From Patescibacteria group bacterium (lineage in GTDB: Bacteria > Patescibacteriota > Microgenomatia > UBA1406 > GWC2-37-13), in contig JAMCST010000005.1 of assembly GCA_023380935.1 (NCBI GenBank), positions 1-61,428 of the forward strand: DNA of 61,428 nt, in the 5' to 3' direction. The notes beneath the pieces are model-generated. The model was given only the letters and a program-made list of their open reading frames with translations. It had not been told where the DNA came from and made no database searches. This document shows positions 1 through 7,904 of this stretch, in pieces. The translations under genes and the position numbers were made by a program. How positions within the stretch are numbered: position 1 is the first letter of the stretch; every line of letters begins with the position of its first letter.

Positions 1-7
1 GTGAACT

Positions 8-346
8 ATGAAGAGAGAAATGCGGATTGACTTAAAGATCGAACCGGTGAAAAAGCCGTATTTGAACGCCTACTACGTGGCTCAGACGATTGCGGAAAAG
101 TTAATTCGTCACTTTCCCCACCGGTCCGTGGTGCACAACGCGATGAACCGGGCGTTGGAGGGCGGAGCCAAAGGCATTAAGGTTCAAGTGGGGGGAAGAA
201 TTGGTGGTGCGGAGATTTCCCGACGGGAAAAGTATTTCCAGGGGACCATTCCCACCTCGACGATCAGGGAAGACGTTGATTTTGCCCGTTATCCTGCTTT
301 GACGCGCTCCGGCTATATCGGCGTCAAGGTTTGGATCTGTAAATAA
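8..346 (+). CDS. rpsC: 30S ribosomal protein S3, C-terminal domain only
   Basis: The 112 residues match the C-terminal domain of S3, including the conserved GAKGIKVQVGGRIGGAEI stretch and the ending GVKVWI. S3 lines the mRNA entry channel of the small subunit. The N-terminal KH domain is absent: an in-frame TGA at 2-4 blocks extension upstream, and ATG 8 overlaps another TGA (9-11) in the preceding frame. The normal S3 linker would sit exactly at this junction, so the KH half is probably a separate upstream ORF coupled by an ATGA overlap, or there is a frameshift. Only 11 upstream bases are visible. L16 follows directly. Confidence 0.85.
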   Translation: MKREMRIDLKIEPVKKPYLNAYYVAQTIAEKLIRHFPHRSVVHNAMNRALEGGAKGIKVQVGGRIGGAEISRREKYFQGTIPTSTIREDVDFARYPALTRSGYIGVKVWICK

Positions 347-367
347 TATTTATTTAGTTATATCGAG

Positions 368-778
368 ATGTTAGCACCGAAAAGACAAAAATACCGGAAG
401 CAATTTCGCGGCGTCTGGAGAAGGATGGCGGTTAAGGGACAGACGCTTAACTTTGCCAACTTTGGTTTAAAGGCGCTGGAAGCGGGTTGGATTAAAGATC
501 GCGAAATTGAGGCGGTCCGGGTGATTTTTGCCCGCTCGACCAAAAAGCTGGGCAAATTTTGGATGCGTATTTTTCCCGACAAACCGTTTACAAAAAAACC
601 ACCCGAGGTCACGATGGGAGCCGGAAAAGGCGACGTCGCCTATTTCGTCGCGTCGGTGACACCGGGACGGGTGTTATTTGAATTGGCCGGGTTAAGTCCC
701 GAGGAGTCCCGCGCCGTGCTTAAGGCGGCGGCGGCCAAGCTGTCGGTGAAAACGAAAGTTGTGAGCCGTGAACTATGA
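368..778 (+). CDS. rplP: 50S ribosomal protein L16
   Basis: Full-length L16 (136 aa), recognised by the N-terminal KRQKYRKQFRG block, the WIRIFPDK-like WMRIFPDKPFTKKP stretch and the GAGKGDVAYFVASVTPGRVLFEL region. L16 helps position the A-site tRNA and is a late-assembling protein of the large subunit. It follows S3 as in nearly all bacteria. Its TGA stop overlaps the ATG of rpmC by four bases (ATGA), so the pair is translationally coupled. No Shine-Dalgarno is visible before ATG 368. Confidence 0.96.
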   Translation: MLAPKRQKYRKQFRGVWRRMAVKGQTLNFANFGLKALEAGWIKDREIEAVRVIFARSTKKLGKFWMRIFPDKPFTKKPPEVTMGAGKGDVAYFVASVTPGRVLFELAGLSPEESRAVLKAAAAKLSVKTKVVSREL

Positions 779-975
779 AAAAATTCGTCAAGGAAAATCA
801 GGACAAGACACTGGGGCAACTGGAACAGTTGGCGCGCAGTTTAGAAATGGAGATCGTCAAGATGGCATTGGCGGCCAAGTCAGCGCCGGCAAAAGACACC
901 AATCTGTTGCGCAAAAAAAAGAAGAATCTGGCGGTGATTAAGACGTTAATTACGGCCAAAAAAGATATTAGTTAG
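775..975 (+). CDS. rpmC: 50S ribosomal protein L29
   Basis: Small lysine-rich helical protein of 66 aa in the canonical L29 slot between L16 and S17. The pattern of two helices joined by a basic turn (RKKKKNLAVIKTLI) fits L29, which sits near the peptide exit tunnel and docks the signal recognition particle and trigger factor. Sequence conservation in this family is low, so position carries much of the identification. The start overlaps the rplP stop as ATGA. Confidence 0.9.
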   Translation: MKKFVKENQDKTLGQLEQLARSLEMEIVKMALAAKSAPAKDTNLLRKKKKNLAVIKTLITAKKDIS

Positions 976-998
976 TTAACGCCGATAGATCAACTATT

Positions 999-1232
999 AT
1001 GACAAAAACATTGACCGGACGGGTAGTCTCAACCAAGATGAAACACACCGTGGTGGTGGCGGTTACCCGCAAATATCCGCACGCCCGCTATAAAAAAGTG
1101 GTGATGCGCCAGAAAAAATACAAGGTGCATTGTGAGGATGAAACTGTTAAAGTGAACGACTCGGTAGTAATCAAAGAAACCCGTCCCGTTTCCAAAGACA
1201 AGCATTTCGTCCTGATCGGAAAAGTTAAATAA
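999..1232 (+). CDS. rpsQ: 30S ribosomal protein S17
   Basis: 77 aa with the S17 OB-fold signature: LTGRVVSTKMKHTVVV at the start, a KYKVHCEDE segment and the VVIKETRPVSKDKHFVLIGKV end. S17 binds 16S rRNA early in small-subunit assembly. Gene order L29-S17-L14 is canonical. The start ATG lies 23 bases after the rpmC stop without a recognisable Shine-Dalgarno. Confidence 0.96.
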   Translation: MTKTLTGRVVSTKMKHTVVVAVTRKYPHARYKKVVMRQKKYKVHCEDETVKVNDSVVIKETRPVSKDKHFVLIGKVK

Positions 1233-1241
1233 TACGTCCAT

Positions 1242-1616
1242 ATGTTACAATTAAGATCTTTATTGACGGTAGCTGATAACACCGGCGCTAAAAAAGTGTC
1301 GATGATCGGGATGCCGGGCAAGGGGAATCGGCACTTTGCCTACCTGGGTGAGGTGATCAATGTCGTGGTCAAGGATGCTATCCCGTTTGCCCAGGTGAAA
1401 AAAAGTGACAAACTGAGCGCGGTGATTGTCCGGACCCACAAGGAAAAAAAACGCCGTGACGGCAGCTATATTCGTTTTGACGATAATGCCTGTGTGATTC
1501 TTGCGGAAAAGGGAGGCAAAGATCCGAAGGGAACCCGGATTTTCGGACCGATCGCCAAAGAAGTCAAAGACAACGGTTTTAACAAGATTGCCAGTTTAGC
1601 CGAAGAAATTTATTAA
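1242..1616 (+). CDS. rplN: 50S ribosomal protein L14
   Basis: 124 aa, full length for L14. Typical features are the LLTVADNTGAKKVSMIG start, the VRTHKEKKRRDGSYIRFDDNACVIL core and the GTRIFGPIAKEV end. L14 contacts L19 and forms an inter-subunit bridge. The gene starts nine bases after rpsQ and is followed after eight bases by rplX, consistent with one polycistronic message. Confidence 0.97.
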   Translation: MLQLRSLLTVADNTGAKKVSMIGMPGKGNRHFAYLGEVINVVVKDAIPFAQVKKSDKLSAVIVRTHKEKKRRDGSYIRFDDNACVILAEKGGKDPKGTRIFGPIAKEVKDNGFNKIASLAEEIY

Positions 1617-1624
1617 GTCTGTCT

Positions 1625-1930
1625 ATGAAAATCAGAAAAAACGACAAAGTCAAGGTGATTTCCGGAAAAGACAAAGGTCGTAGCGCCGTGGTCGAACACG
1701 TCTATGAGAAATCCAAAACGGTGCTGCTGCCCGGGCTTAATCTTTACAAAAAGCATATTAAAAAAAACGACAAGATGCCCAAAGGGGGAATTGTCGAGTT
1801 GCCGCGGCCGCTGGCCGTTGCCAAGGTGATGTTGGTCTGTCCGAAGTGCAACAAGGCTACCCGTGTCGGTTATCGGACAGAAAAAAACCGAAAACGCCGG
1901 GTCTGTCGGCAGTGCGACAGTGTCATTTAA
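1625..1930 (+). CDS. rplX: 50S ribosomal protein L24
   Basis: 101 aa. The N-terminal KOW motif is clear (KNDKVKVISGKDKGRSAVVEHV, about residues 5-26), followed by the basic NLYKKHIKKNDKMPKGGIVE region. The C-terminal half carries two CxxC pairs (CPKCNKATRVGYR and CRQCDS) that could form a zinc ribbon, as in some bacterial L24 proteins. L24 nucleates large-subunit assembly. The stop overlaps no neighbour; rplE starts ten bases later. Confidence 0.96.
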   Translation: MKIRKNDKVKVISGKDKGRSAVVEHVYEKSKTVLLPGLNLYKKHIKKNDKMPKGGIVELPRPLAVAKVMLVCPKCNKATRVGYRTEKNRKRRVCRQCDSVI

Positions 1931-1940
1931 CCAAATCAAT

Positions 1941-2486
1941 ATGAAATTTAGCGATTATTATCGTCAGGAAGTGGGGCCGCAGTTATTGAAGGAACTGAAG
2001 CTGAAAAACCTCATGGCGTTGCCCCGGGTAGAAAAGATCGTGGTAAACGTCGGCGTCGGCGAGGCAGTCACGAACAAAAACGCGATCGCCAAGGTGAAAG
2101 AACAGTTGGCGCTCATTACCGGGCAAAAGCCGGTGGAAACCAAGGCGCGAGTTTCGATTTCCGCCTTTAAGATCCGCAAGGGCCTGCCGATCGGAGTCAA
2201 GGTGACCTTGAGGAATAAACGGATGTACGACTTTCTCGAAAAGCTCATCAAGATCATTATCCCCCGGATCAGGGACTTCCGCGGAATCGATGAAAAAAAC
2301 ATCGACCGAAACGGTAACCTGAACCTCGGGTTTACCGAGCAGACGATCTTTCCGGAGATTGAATTTGATAAAATTGATAAGGTGCGTGGGCTTCAGGTCA
2401 CCGTTGTCACCGACGCCCACGGTTTCCAGACGGGAAAACTGTTGTTCGCCAAGTTAGGCATTCCTTTTAAAAAGACTCATGGCTAA
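1941..2486 (+). CDS. rplE: 50S ribosomal protein L5
   Basis: 181 aa from ATG 1941, which gives the usual L5 N-terminus ([18 protein letters not shown]). The frame is open further upstream to 1863, but that part overlaps rplX and has no homologous look, so it was rejected. Signatures include [25 protein letters not shown] and RDFRGI. L5 binds 5S rRNA and P-site tRNA. The 3' end overlaps rpsN by eight bases. Confidence 0.96.
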   Translation: MKFSDYYRQEVGPQLLKELKLKNLMALPRVEKIVVNVGVGEAVTNKNAIAKVKEQLALITGQKPVETKARVSISAFKIRKGLPIGVKVTLRNKRMYDFLEKLIKIIIPRIRDFRGIDEKNIDRNGNLNLGFTEQTIFPEIEFDKIDKVRGLQVTVVTDAHGFQTGKLLFAKLGIPFKKTHG

Positions 2487-2664
2487 AACATCGGACATCG
2501 TCAAATTCCAGAAAAAGCAAAAATATCCGGTGCGCCAGCACAACCGCTGCCCGCACTGCGGCCGGGCGCGTGCCTATATGCGCCGTTTCGGGATGTGTCG
2601 TATCTGTTTCCGGGAGAAGGCGCTATCCGGGGAGATTCCCGGAGTGAAAAAGTTGTCGTGGTAA
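2479..2664 (+). CDS. rpsN: 30S ribosomal protein S14, zinc-binding type
   Basis: 61 aa, the short zinc-binding (C+) form of S14. Cysteines C24, C27, C40 and C43 form the two CxxC knuckles, and the C-terminal [21 protein letters not shown] is typical. S14 assembles into the head of the 30S subunit with S3 and S10. It starts inside the end of rplE (eight-base overlap), so translation is probably coupled. Confidence 0.97.
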   Translation: MAKTSDIVKFQKKQKYPVRQHNRCPHCGRARAYMRRFGMCRICFREKALSGEIPGVKKLSW

Positions 2665-2691
2665 CGATTTATTATCAAATCTAAATAAAAC

Positions 2692-2976
2692 ATGAGCCGA
2701 TCACTAAAAAAAGGACCGTATGTCGACCCACGGGTAATGAAAAAGGTAATGAAACAAAAACAAACCAATGACCATGGTGCCATTAAGGTCTGGGCAAGAG
2801 CTTGTCAAATCGCCCCAGAGTTCGTTGGACACAAGTTTGCGATTCACAATGGCAAGAAGTTTATCGAGGTGCTTATCAGTGAGTCGATGGTAGGGACACG
2901 CCTGGGCGAGTATGCGCCGACCCGAACCTTTAGGGGTCATGGTAAAGTGACGAAGCGCACCGCCGATAAAACCTAA
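2692..2976 (+). CDS. rpsS: 30S ribosomal protein S19
   Basis: 94 aa, clear S19: MSRSLKKGPYVDPR start, WARACQIAPEFVGHKFAIHNGKKF core and the GEYAPTRTFRGH end. S19 forms a heterodimer with S13 in the 30S head. The position is unusual: in most bacteria rpsS lies between rplB and rplV upstream of rpsC, but here it sits between rpsN and rpsH. It has its own 27-base leader after rpsN, without Shine-Dalgarno. Confidence 0.97.
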   Translation: MSRSLKKGPYVDPRVMKKVMKQKQTNDHGAIKVWARACQIAPEFVGHKFAIHNGKKFIEVLISESMVGTRLGEYAPTRTFRGHGKVTKRTADKT

Positions 2977-2993
2977 TGTAAATTAACACACCT

Positions 2994-3386
2994 ATGACTT
3001 ATTTAACTTATTCAATCGGAGATCTGGTGATTCGGATTAAAAACGGGTACATGGCGAAACGCGAATCTGTTTCGGCCCCCTATTCCCGCGTCAATGAGGC
3101 CGTGGTCAAAAAACTGGCTCAACTGCAGTTTATCAGCGACTACCATGTCGATAAGGAGAAAAAACTGCTCGATATCCGGTTGCGTTATGATGACGGCCGA
3201 CCGGCCTTGACCGACCTGCGTTTGTTCTCGACGCCGGGACGCCGCTGGTATGTGTCTTACCGGACGCTGAAGCCGGTTTTGAGCGGTTACGGGTTTTCTC
3301 TATTGTCCAGTCCCAAAGGAATTGTCACCAACATCGAGGCGAAAAAACTCAAGGTCGGAGGCGAGTTACTATTTAATATCTGGTAG
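2994..3386 (+). CDS. rpsH: 30S ribosomal protein S8
   Basis: 130 aa. The N-terminus (YSIGDLVIRIKNGYMAKRESVSAPYSRV) and the C-terminal GYGFSLLSSPKGIVTNIEAKKLKVGGELLFNIW match S8. In many bacteria S8 binds 16S rRNA helix 21 and can repress the spc operon by binding its own mRNA; whether that happens here cannot be seen. The rplF start lies one base after the stop. Confidence 0.96.
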   Translation: MTYLTYSIGDLVIRIKNGYMAKRESVSAPYSRVNEAVVKKLAQLQFISDYHVDKEKKLLDIRLRYDDGRPALTDLRLFSTPGRRWYVSYRTLKPVLSGYGFSLLSSPKGIVTNIEAKKLKVGGELLFNIW

Positions 3387-3387
3387 C

Positions 3388-3942
3388 ATGTCGAAGATTG
3401 GCGAAACACCAATTGGTCTTCCCGCTGGCGTCACCGTGACGGTGGCGGCCGGCGTGGTTACCGTGGCCGGACAACACGGCACATTAACCTATACGTTGCC
3501 GCCGGCGCTCTCTACCGAAAAAGCCGGGGAGAAGCTGATGGTCAAGCGTACTGGCAATCAAAAAAAGATCAAGGCGTTGCACGGACTGTACCGGAGTCTG
3601 ATCGCCAATGCGGTCACTGGCGTCGCACACCCTTTTTCCAAGCGGCTCGAGGTGGTGGGGACCGGTTTTGGCGTGAAACTGCAAGGTGAAGACCTCCAGT
3701 TCAAACTGGGTTTTAGCCATCCGGTAATTTTCAAAAAAGTCGCCGGGATTCAGTACCAGGTCGAGGGTAACAATAAAGTCGTGGTTCTCGGAGTCGACAA
3801 GCAATTGGTTGGCCAGGTGGCGTATCAAATCAAGATCATCAAAAAACCCGACGTTTACAAAGGTAAAGGAATTCGTTATGCCGGAGAACGGTTAAGAATT
3901 AAACCGGGCAAGAAAGTCAAGGCGGCCGGACCCACCCAGTAA
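3388..3942 (+). CDS. rplF: 50S ribosomal protein L6
   Basis: 184 aa from ATG 3388, giving the standard MSKIGETPIGLPAGVTV N-terminus; an upstream in-frame extension lies wholly inside rpsH and was rejected. The second L6 domain ends with KPDVYKGKGIRYAGERLRIKPGK, a family hallmark. L6 lies close to the sarcin-ricin loop. The gene is tightly packed between rpsH and rplR. Confidence 0.97.
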   Translation: MSKIGETPIGLPAGVTVTVAAGVVTVAGQHGTLTYTLPPALSTEKAGEKLMVKRTGNQKKIKALHGLYRSLIANAVTGVAHPFSKRLEVVGTGFGVKLQGEDLQFKLGFSHPVIFKKVAGIQYQVEGNNKVVVLGVDKQLVGQVAYQIKIIKKPDVYKGKGIRYAGERLRIKPGKKVKAAGPTQ

Positions 3943-3945
3943 TCT

Positions 3946-4308
3946 ATGTTTATCAAACATTTCGATAAAAAAATCAGGCGGCACCGCCGCGTCAGTTTGA
4001 ACATTCGCGGCAACGGACAACGGCCGCGTATTGCGCTGCATCGTTCTGGTCGTTATATTTACGCCCAAGCCATCGACGACGACAAACGCATGACGCTGGC
4101 GGCGTTTTCCAGTTTGAAGCTGCGCCGGGAAAAGGCGTATCAGAAAACTAAAAAAAGCGACGAAGCCCGGTTGGTCGGGCAGCGGTTGGCTGCCCTGCTG
4201 CAGGGCAAGAAGATTAGTCGGGCGGTATTTGACCGGGCCGGTTATCCCTATCTGGGCCGCGTTAAGTCGGTGGCCGAGGGAATCCGGGAAGGCAAAGTAC
4301 AAATTTAA
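3946..4308 (+). CDS. rplR: 50S ribosomal protein L18
   Basis: 120 aa. The HRRVSLNIRGNGQRPRIALHRSGRYIYAQAIDDD segment and the AVFDRAGYPYLGRVKSVAEGIREG end are diagnostic of L18, which binds 5S rRNA together with L5. It starts three bases after rplF and is followed by rpsE after 21 bases. Confidence 0.96.
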   Translation: MFIKHFDKKIRRHRRVSLNIRGNGQRPRIALHRSGRYIYAQAIDDDKRMTLAAFSSLKLRREKAYQKTKKSDEARLVGQRLAALLQGKKISRAVFDRAGYPYLGRVKSVAEGIREGKVQI

Positions 4309-4329
4309 GTTTTATCTGTTTTCATATTT

Positions 4330-4827
4330 ATGGTAGAAATCACAGGAAAAAACGGGAAAACGTCTCTGGCCACGCCGGAGGAAAAGCTGGAAGAACGGGT
4401 ATTGCTAATCCGGCGGGTATCCAAAAAGACCACCGGCGGTAACTACGTCAGTTTCTCTGCATTGGTGGTGGTGGGGAACGGTCGGGGCCGGGTCGGAATG
4501 GGACTGGGTCGGGCGCTTGAAGTGCCTCCGGCCATCCAGAAGGCCGTCACCTATGCCAAAAAGCACATGATCACCGTTCCGATTAAGCGCAATTCGATTC
4601 CCCATGAGGTAAAGTTGAAGTATAAGTCCGCCCGGATTTATCTCAAGCCCGCTCCCGAAGGCACCGGATTGAAGATCGGCAGCGTCACCCGGGCAATTTT
4701 CGACCTCGCCGGCATCTATAATGCCTCGGGTAAAATCATCGGTTCCCGCAATCAGGTGGTTAATACCTATGCGGTCATGAAGGCGTTGGCTTCGTTAAAG
4801 TTTAGGCCAAACCCGTCATCAACATGA
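4330..4827 (+). CDS. rpsE: 30S ribosomal protein S5
   Basis: 165 aa. Recognised by the double-stranded RNA-binding motif (VLLIRRVSKKTTGGNYVSFSALVVVGNGRGRVGMGLG) and the C-terminal domain with PAPEGTGLKIG and NTYAVMKALASL. S5 takes part in decoding accuracy and mRNA unwinding at the entry site. The stop region overlaps rplO by four bases. There is no rpmD (L30) between rpsE and rplO, a usual feature of CPR genomes. Confidence 0.97.
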   Translation: MVEITGKNGKTSLATPEEKLEERVLLIRRVSKKTTGGNYVSFSALVVVGNGRGRVGMGLGRALEVPPAIQKAVTYAKKHMITVPIKRNSIPHEVKLKYKSARIYLKPAPEGTGLKIGSVTRAIFDLAGIYNASGKIIGSRNQVVNTYAVMKALASLKFRPNPSST

Positions 4828-5273
4828 AAGCATTTTTATCCCAGTTGCCGGCCCTGGTGGGCAAAAAGAAGAAGCGTGTTGGTCGCGGCTTGGGCAGCAA
4901 CCGTGGTGCCAAGTCCGGCCGCGGTACCACGCGTCATCAAAAGGCGCGCCAGTCGATACCGATTCATTTTGAGGGCGGACAGGGACGGATGGTGAAACGT
5001 TTCCCCCTACTGCGTGGTAAAGGCAAAAACAAGTCAAAGCGGGTCAAGCCGGTGGCCATTCCGGCCGCGGTACTGGAACGATTTGACGCCGGAGCGACGG
5101 TTGATATCCGTTCGCTTGCCAAACAGGTCGGTCTTTCGCTGCCCACGCGACGTACCGGAGTCAAGCTGGTGGGAAAGTTGTCCCTTAAGAAAAAATTGTT
5201 GGTCAAATTGCCGGTGTCCCGAGCGGTGAAAAAAATCATCGAAGACAACGGCGGCCAGGTTGAACCAAAATGA
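4824..5273 (+). CDS. rplO: 50S ribosomal protein L15
   Basis: 149 aa. The KKRVGRGLGSNRGAKSGRGTTRHQKAR stretch near the start and FEGGQGRMVKRFPLLRG are typical of L15, a late-assembly protein of the large subunit. It begins inside the rpsE stop (ATGA) and its own stop overlaps the secY start in the same way, so rpsE-rplO-secY form a coupled chain. Confidence 0.97.
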   Translation: MKAFLSQLPALVGKKKKRVGRGLGSNRGAKSGRGTTRHQKARQSIPIHFEGGQGRMVKRFPLLRGKGKNKSKRVKPVAIPAAVLERFDAGATVDIRSLAKQVGLSLPTRRTGVKLVGKLSLKKKLLVKLPVSRAVKKIIEDNGGQVEPK

Positions 5274-6556
5274 AAGAAATTCGGGAAAAAATTAATCTGC
5301 TGTTACGCGATCCGCAACTGAAACGGAAAACCATCTTTACCCTGTTTTTGTTTTTTGCCTTTCGCGTTTTTGCCTTTTTGCCGGTGCCGGCGATCGACCT
5401 GCCCCGGCTGCAGGCCTTGTTTTCCCAGAACCAATTTTTGTCACTGCTGGACATTTTTTCCGGCGGTACCCTGATCAACTTTTCCGTGATGGCCTTAGGG
5501 TTGAATCCGTACATCAACGCCTCAATCGTGATTCAGATGCTGTCAGTGCTGTTCCCCAGTTTGGAGCGTTTGACCAAGGAAGGGGAATACGGTCGCTATA
5601 AAATCAACCAGTACACCCGTCTACTCACCGTTCCCTTGACCATTGCCCAGGCGATCGGCATCTATGTGTTGTTGCGTAACCAAAAGGTAATCGGCGTCCT
5701 GAGCCCGATCCAGTTTTTTTCTTTCGTCGTCACCATGGTGGCCGGTACCTTTATTTTGGTGTGGTTCGGGGAACTGATTTCCGAATACGGTCTGGGTAAC
5801 GGGATTTCCCTGTTGATCTTCGCCGGCATCATCGGCCGCTTACCGGTGGTGGCGCGCCGTACGCTGGTGGTGGTGAATCAGGAGATGATCTTCAGCCTGA
5901 TTGTCTTCGTCGTCGTGGCGATACTGGTGGTGGCTGCGGTCGTATTCGTCAACGAATCGGTACGCAAGATTCCCGTTTACTATGCCAAACGCATTAAGGG
6001 AAACCGGATGTACCAGGGCGCCACCAACTTTTTGCCGTTGAAACTGAATCAGGCCGGAGTGATTCCCATCATCTTCGCCGTTTCGTTTGTGTTGTTTCCC
6101 CAACTGATCGGTAACTTTTTGGCTTACTCAAAAAACCTAACCGTTGCCACCGTGGCCAGATTTCTTGCGCAGACATTCAATCCGTCCGGATTTTTTTACA
6201 ACTTTTTCTATTTTATCCTGGTAATCGGCTTTACCTATTTCTATACGGTGATCGTGTTCAATCCGCAGAAGATTTCCGAGGAGATCCAAAAGCACGGTGG
6301 TTTTATCCCCGGCATCCGGCCGGGTCTGCCGACCAAACAATATCTGGAGAAAATTCTTTATAAAATCACCAGCGTCGGTGCGCTGTTTTTAGGGATGATC
6401 GCCATTCTTCCCGCCATCGTTTCCGGACTGACAAAGATTACCAGCTTGTTGATTGGCGGTACCGGGGTACTGATTGTGGTTTCGGTGATTTTGGAGACCT
6501 TTAAAACGATTGAGGCGCAATTGGTAATGCGCAACTACGATAAGTTCATCAGGTGA
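5270..6556 (+). CDS. secY: Protein translocase subunit SecY
   Basis: 428 aa polytopic membrane protein, the channel of the Sec translocon. Landmarks are the plug-side GGTLINFSVMALGLNPYINASIVIQ block, the cytosolic loop KEGEYGRYKINQYTR, GELISEYGLGNGISLLIFAG and the C-terminal LVMRNYD. About ten membrane segments are visible. It is coupled to rplO by ATGA. SecA, its motor, is encoded at the far end of the window (58503-61289). Confidence 0.97.
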   Translation: MKEIREKINLLLRDPQLKRKTIFTLFLFFAFRVFAFLPVPAIDLPRLQALFSQNQFLSLLDIFSGGTLINFSVMALGLNPYINASIVIQMLSVLFPSLERLTKEGEYGRYKINQYTRLLTVPLTIAQAIGIYVLLRNQKVIGVLSPIQFFSFVVTMVAGTFILVWFGELISEYGLGNGISLLIFAGIIGRLPVVARRTLVVVNQEMIFSLIVFVVVAILVVAAVVFVNESVRKIPVYYAKRIKGNRMYQGATNFLPLKLNQAGVIPIIFAVSFVLFPQLIGNFLAYSKNLTVATVARFLAQTFNPSGFFYNFFYFILVIGFTYFYTVIVFNPQKISEEIQKHGGFIPGIRPGLPTKQYLEKILYKITSVGALFLGMIAILPAIVSGLTKITSLLIGGTGVLIVVSVILETFKTIEAQLVMRNYDKFIR

Positions 6557-6585
6557 TCCCGATTATCAGTTTATTTTATGTTTTT

Positions 6586-6759
6586 ATGGCCAAGAAAGGG
6601 ACGCGGGTACAGATCGGTCTGGTGTGTTCGGTTTGCCGCCGGCAAAATTACACCACCGAGAAAAACAAAGTGAACACGGCGTCGGGTCTGAAAATTAATA
6701 AATATTGCCCCCGGTGCAAAAAAAGAACGACTCATAAGGAAAATAAAAAATTAGACTAA
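6586..6759 (+). CDS. rpmG: 50S ribosomal protein L33, zinc-binding type
   Basis: 57 aa from ATG 6586; an in-frame GTG at 6553 would add eleven hydrophobic residues and is less likely. Cysteines C14/C17 and C41/C44 form the zinc knuckles of C+ L33. L33 lies near the E site of the large subunit. Placement after secY is not the common one: L33 is often next to secE or rpmB. Confidence 0.93.
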   Translation: MAKKGTRVQIGLVCSVCRRQNYTTEKNKVNTASGLKINKYCPRCKKRTTHKENKKLD

Positions 6760-6767
6760 ATCACCAT

Positions 6768-7895
6768 ATGAAACTCGTATTAATCGGTATTCAGGGAGCG
6801 GGAAAATCCACCCAGGGTAACTTGTTATCAAAACAGCTAAAGATTCCGTATCTGTCTACCGGTCACATCTTTCGCGAAATCGCCAAGGAGAAAACCTCAC
6901 TGGGACGCTACGTTAAAGAAACGATCAATTCCGGCATCCTCATCCCCGACGAAAAAACCATCGCCATTGTTGAGGAGTACCTTTCCCGGGCCGAGTATCA
7001 ACGCGGTTACATCCTCGACGGTTTTCCCCGTACCATGAATCAGGCCGGCCGGTTCAAAAACGGCATCGATCGGGTGATTTATTTACGGATTCCCGATAAA
7101 GACGCTTTGTGGCGCATTGCTTACCGGAACGACCACGCGCGTGCCGACGAGAGCCTGCCGGCACTGAAAAAGCGGATCGAGTTGTTTCACCGTTTCACCG
7201 AGCCGGTGCTCCAATTTTACGAAAAAAAAGGTAAATTGGTGGAAATCGACGGAACACAGTCGATCAAAGAAGTTAACGAAGAAATCCTTAAGTGCGTCGG
7301 GAAACAGCTCATCAAAAACCAGATTACCGCTTGGAAACAAAAACAGAAAACCATTATGGCGATTGTCGGCCTGCCCGGATCGGGCAAAACCGAGGCGGCC
7401 AATTTTTTCCGCGCCAAAAAACTTCCGGTGATTTCGTTTGGCAAAGCGATCAACGACTATGTCGACCAACATCATCTTCCCCATACCGAAACGGTTCATA
7501 AAGAAATCCGGGAAGGCCTAAGAAAAAAGCACGGCATTGCCGCTTTGGCAATCTTAAACGAGACAAAAATCCGGCAGGCGTTGCGCAATAACCAGCTGGT
7601 GATCATTGACGGCATGCGTTCCTGGGAAGAGTATCTGTATTTAAAAAAGGTGCTTCCCAAGGTGCGGATGTTTATTGTCGGTTTGTTCGTGAATAAAGAC
7701 ATTCGGTCGGAACGGATCGCCAAACGCAAAGAACGCGCCCGGCTTTACGGTGAACGGCGCGACATTGACGAGCTGATCGGAACCAACATGGGTCCGACCT
7801 TCAGCTACGCCGACTACCTCATCAAAAACAACTTTTCTCTGAAGGAGTTCTTTGACAAACTTGAAGAAGTGTACCGCAGCATATATTTTTCCTGA
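6768..7895 (+). CDS. adk: Adenylate kinase fused to a UPF0200-like P-loop kinase domain
   Basis: 375 aa with two P-loop domains. Residues 1-180 are adenylate kinase (P-loop GIQGAGKST at 7-15, DGFPR at 84-88) with the LID shortened to a few residues around YRNDHARADE, i.e. the short-form enzyme that interconverts AMP, ADP and ATP. Residues 196-375 begin with a second Walker A, GLPGSGKT (201-208), and continue with VISFGKAIND, VVIDGMRS-like VIIDGMRSWEEY and ADYLIKNN, which resemble the archaeal UPF0200/dephospho-CoA-kinase-like family. Position after secY matches adk in other spc operons. The substrate of the second domain is unknown. Confidence 0.85.
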   Translation: MKLVLIGIQGAGKSTQGNLLSKQLKIPYLSTGHIFREIAKEKTSLGRYVKETINSGILIPDEKTIAIVEEYLSRAEYQRGYILDGFPRTMNQAGRFKNGIDRVIYLRIPDKDALWRIAYRNDHARADESLPALKKRIELFHRFTEPVLQFYEKKGKLVEIDGTQSIKEVNEEILKCVGKQLIKNQITAWKQKQKTIMAIVGLPGSGKTEAANFFRAKKLPVISFGKAINDYVDQHHLPHTETVHKEIREGLRKKHGIAALAILNETKIRQALRNNQLVIIDGMRSWEEYLYLKKVLPKVRMFIVGLFVNKDIRSERIAKRKERARLYGERRDIDELIGTNMGPTFSYADYLIKNNFSLKEFFDKLEEVYRSIYFS

Positions 7896-7904
7896 TCCGT
7901 CCCT

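Noticed and set aside
1-30. Recoding of TGA as glycine (as in some CPR lineages) to rescue full-length S3
   Set aside because: Many genes here end in TGA in tight ATGA overlaps (rplP, rplO, infA, nuclease and glycosyltransferase genes), and no gene contains in-frame TGA.
4827-4827. Absence of rpmD (L30) between rpsE and rplO as a novelty
   Set aside because: Lack of L30 is a known general feature of CPR bacteria; used only for placing the organism.
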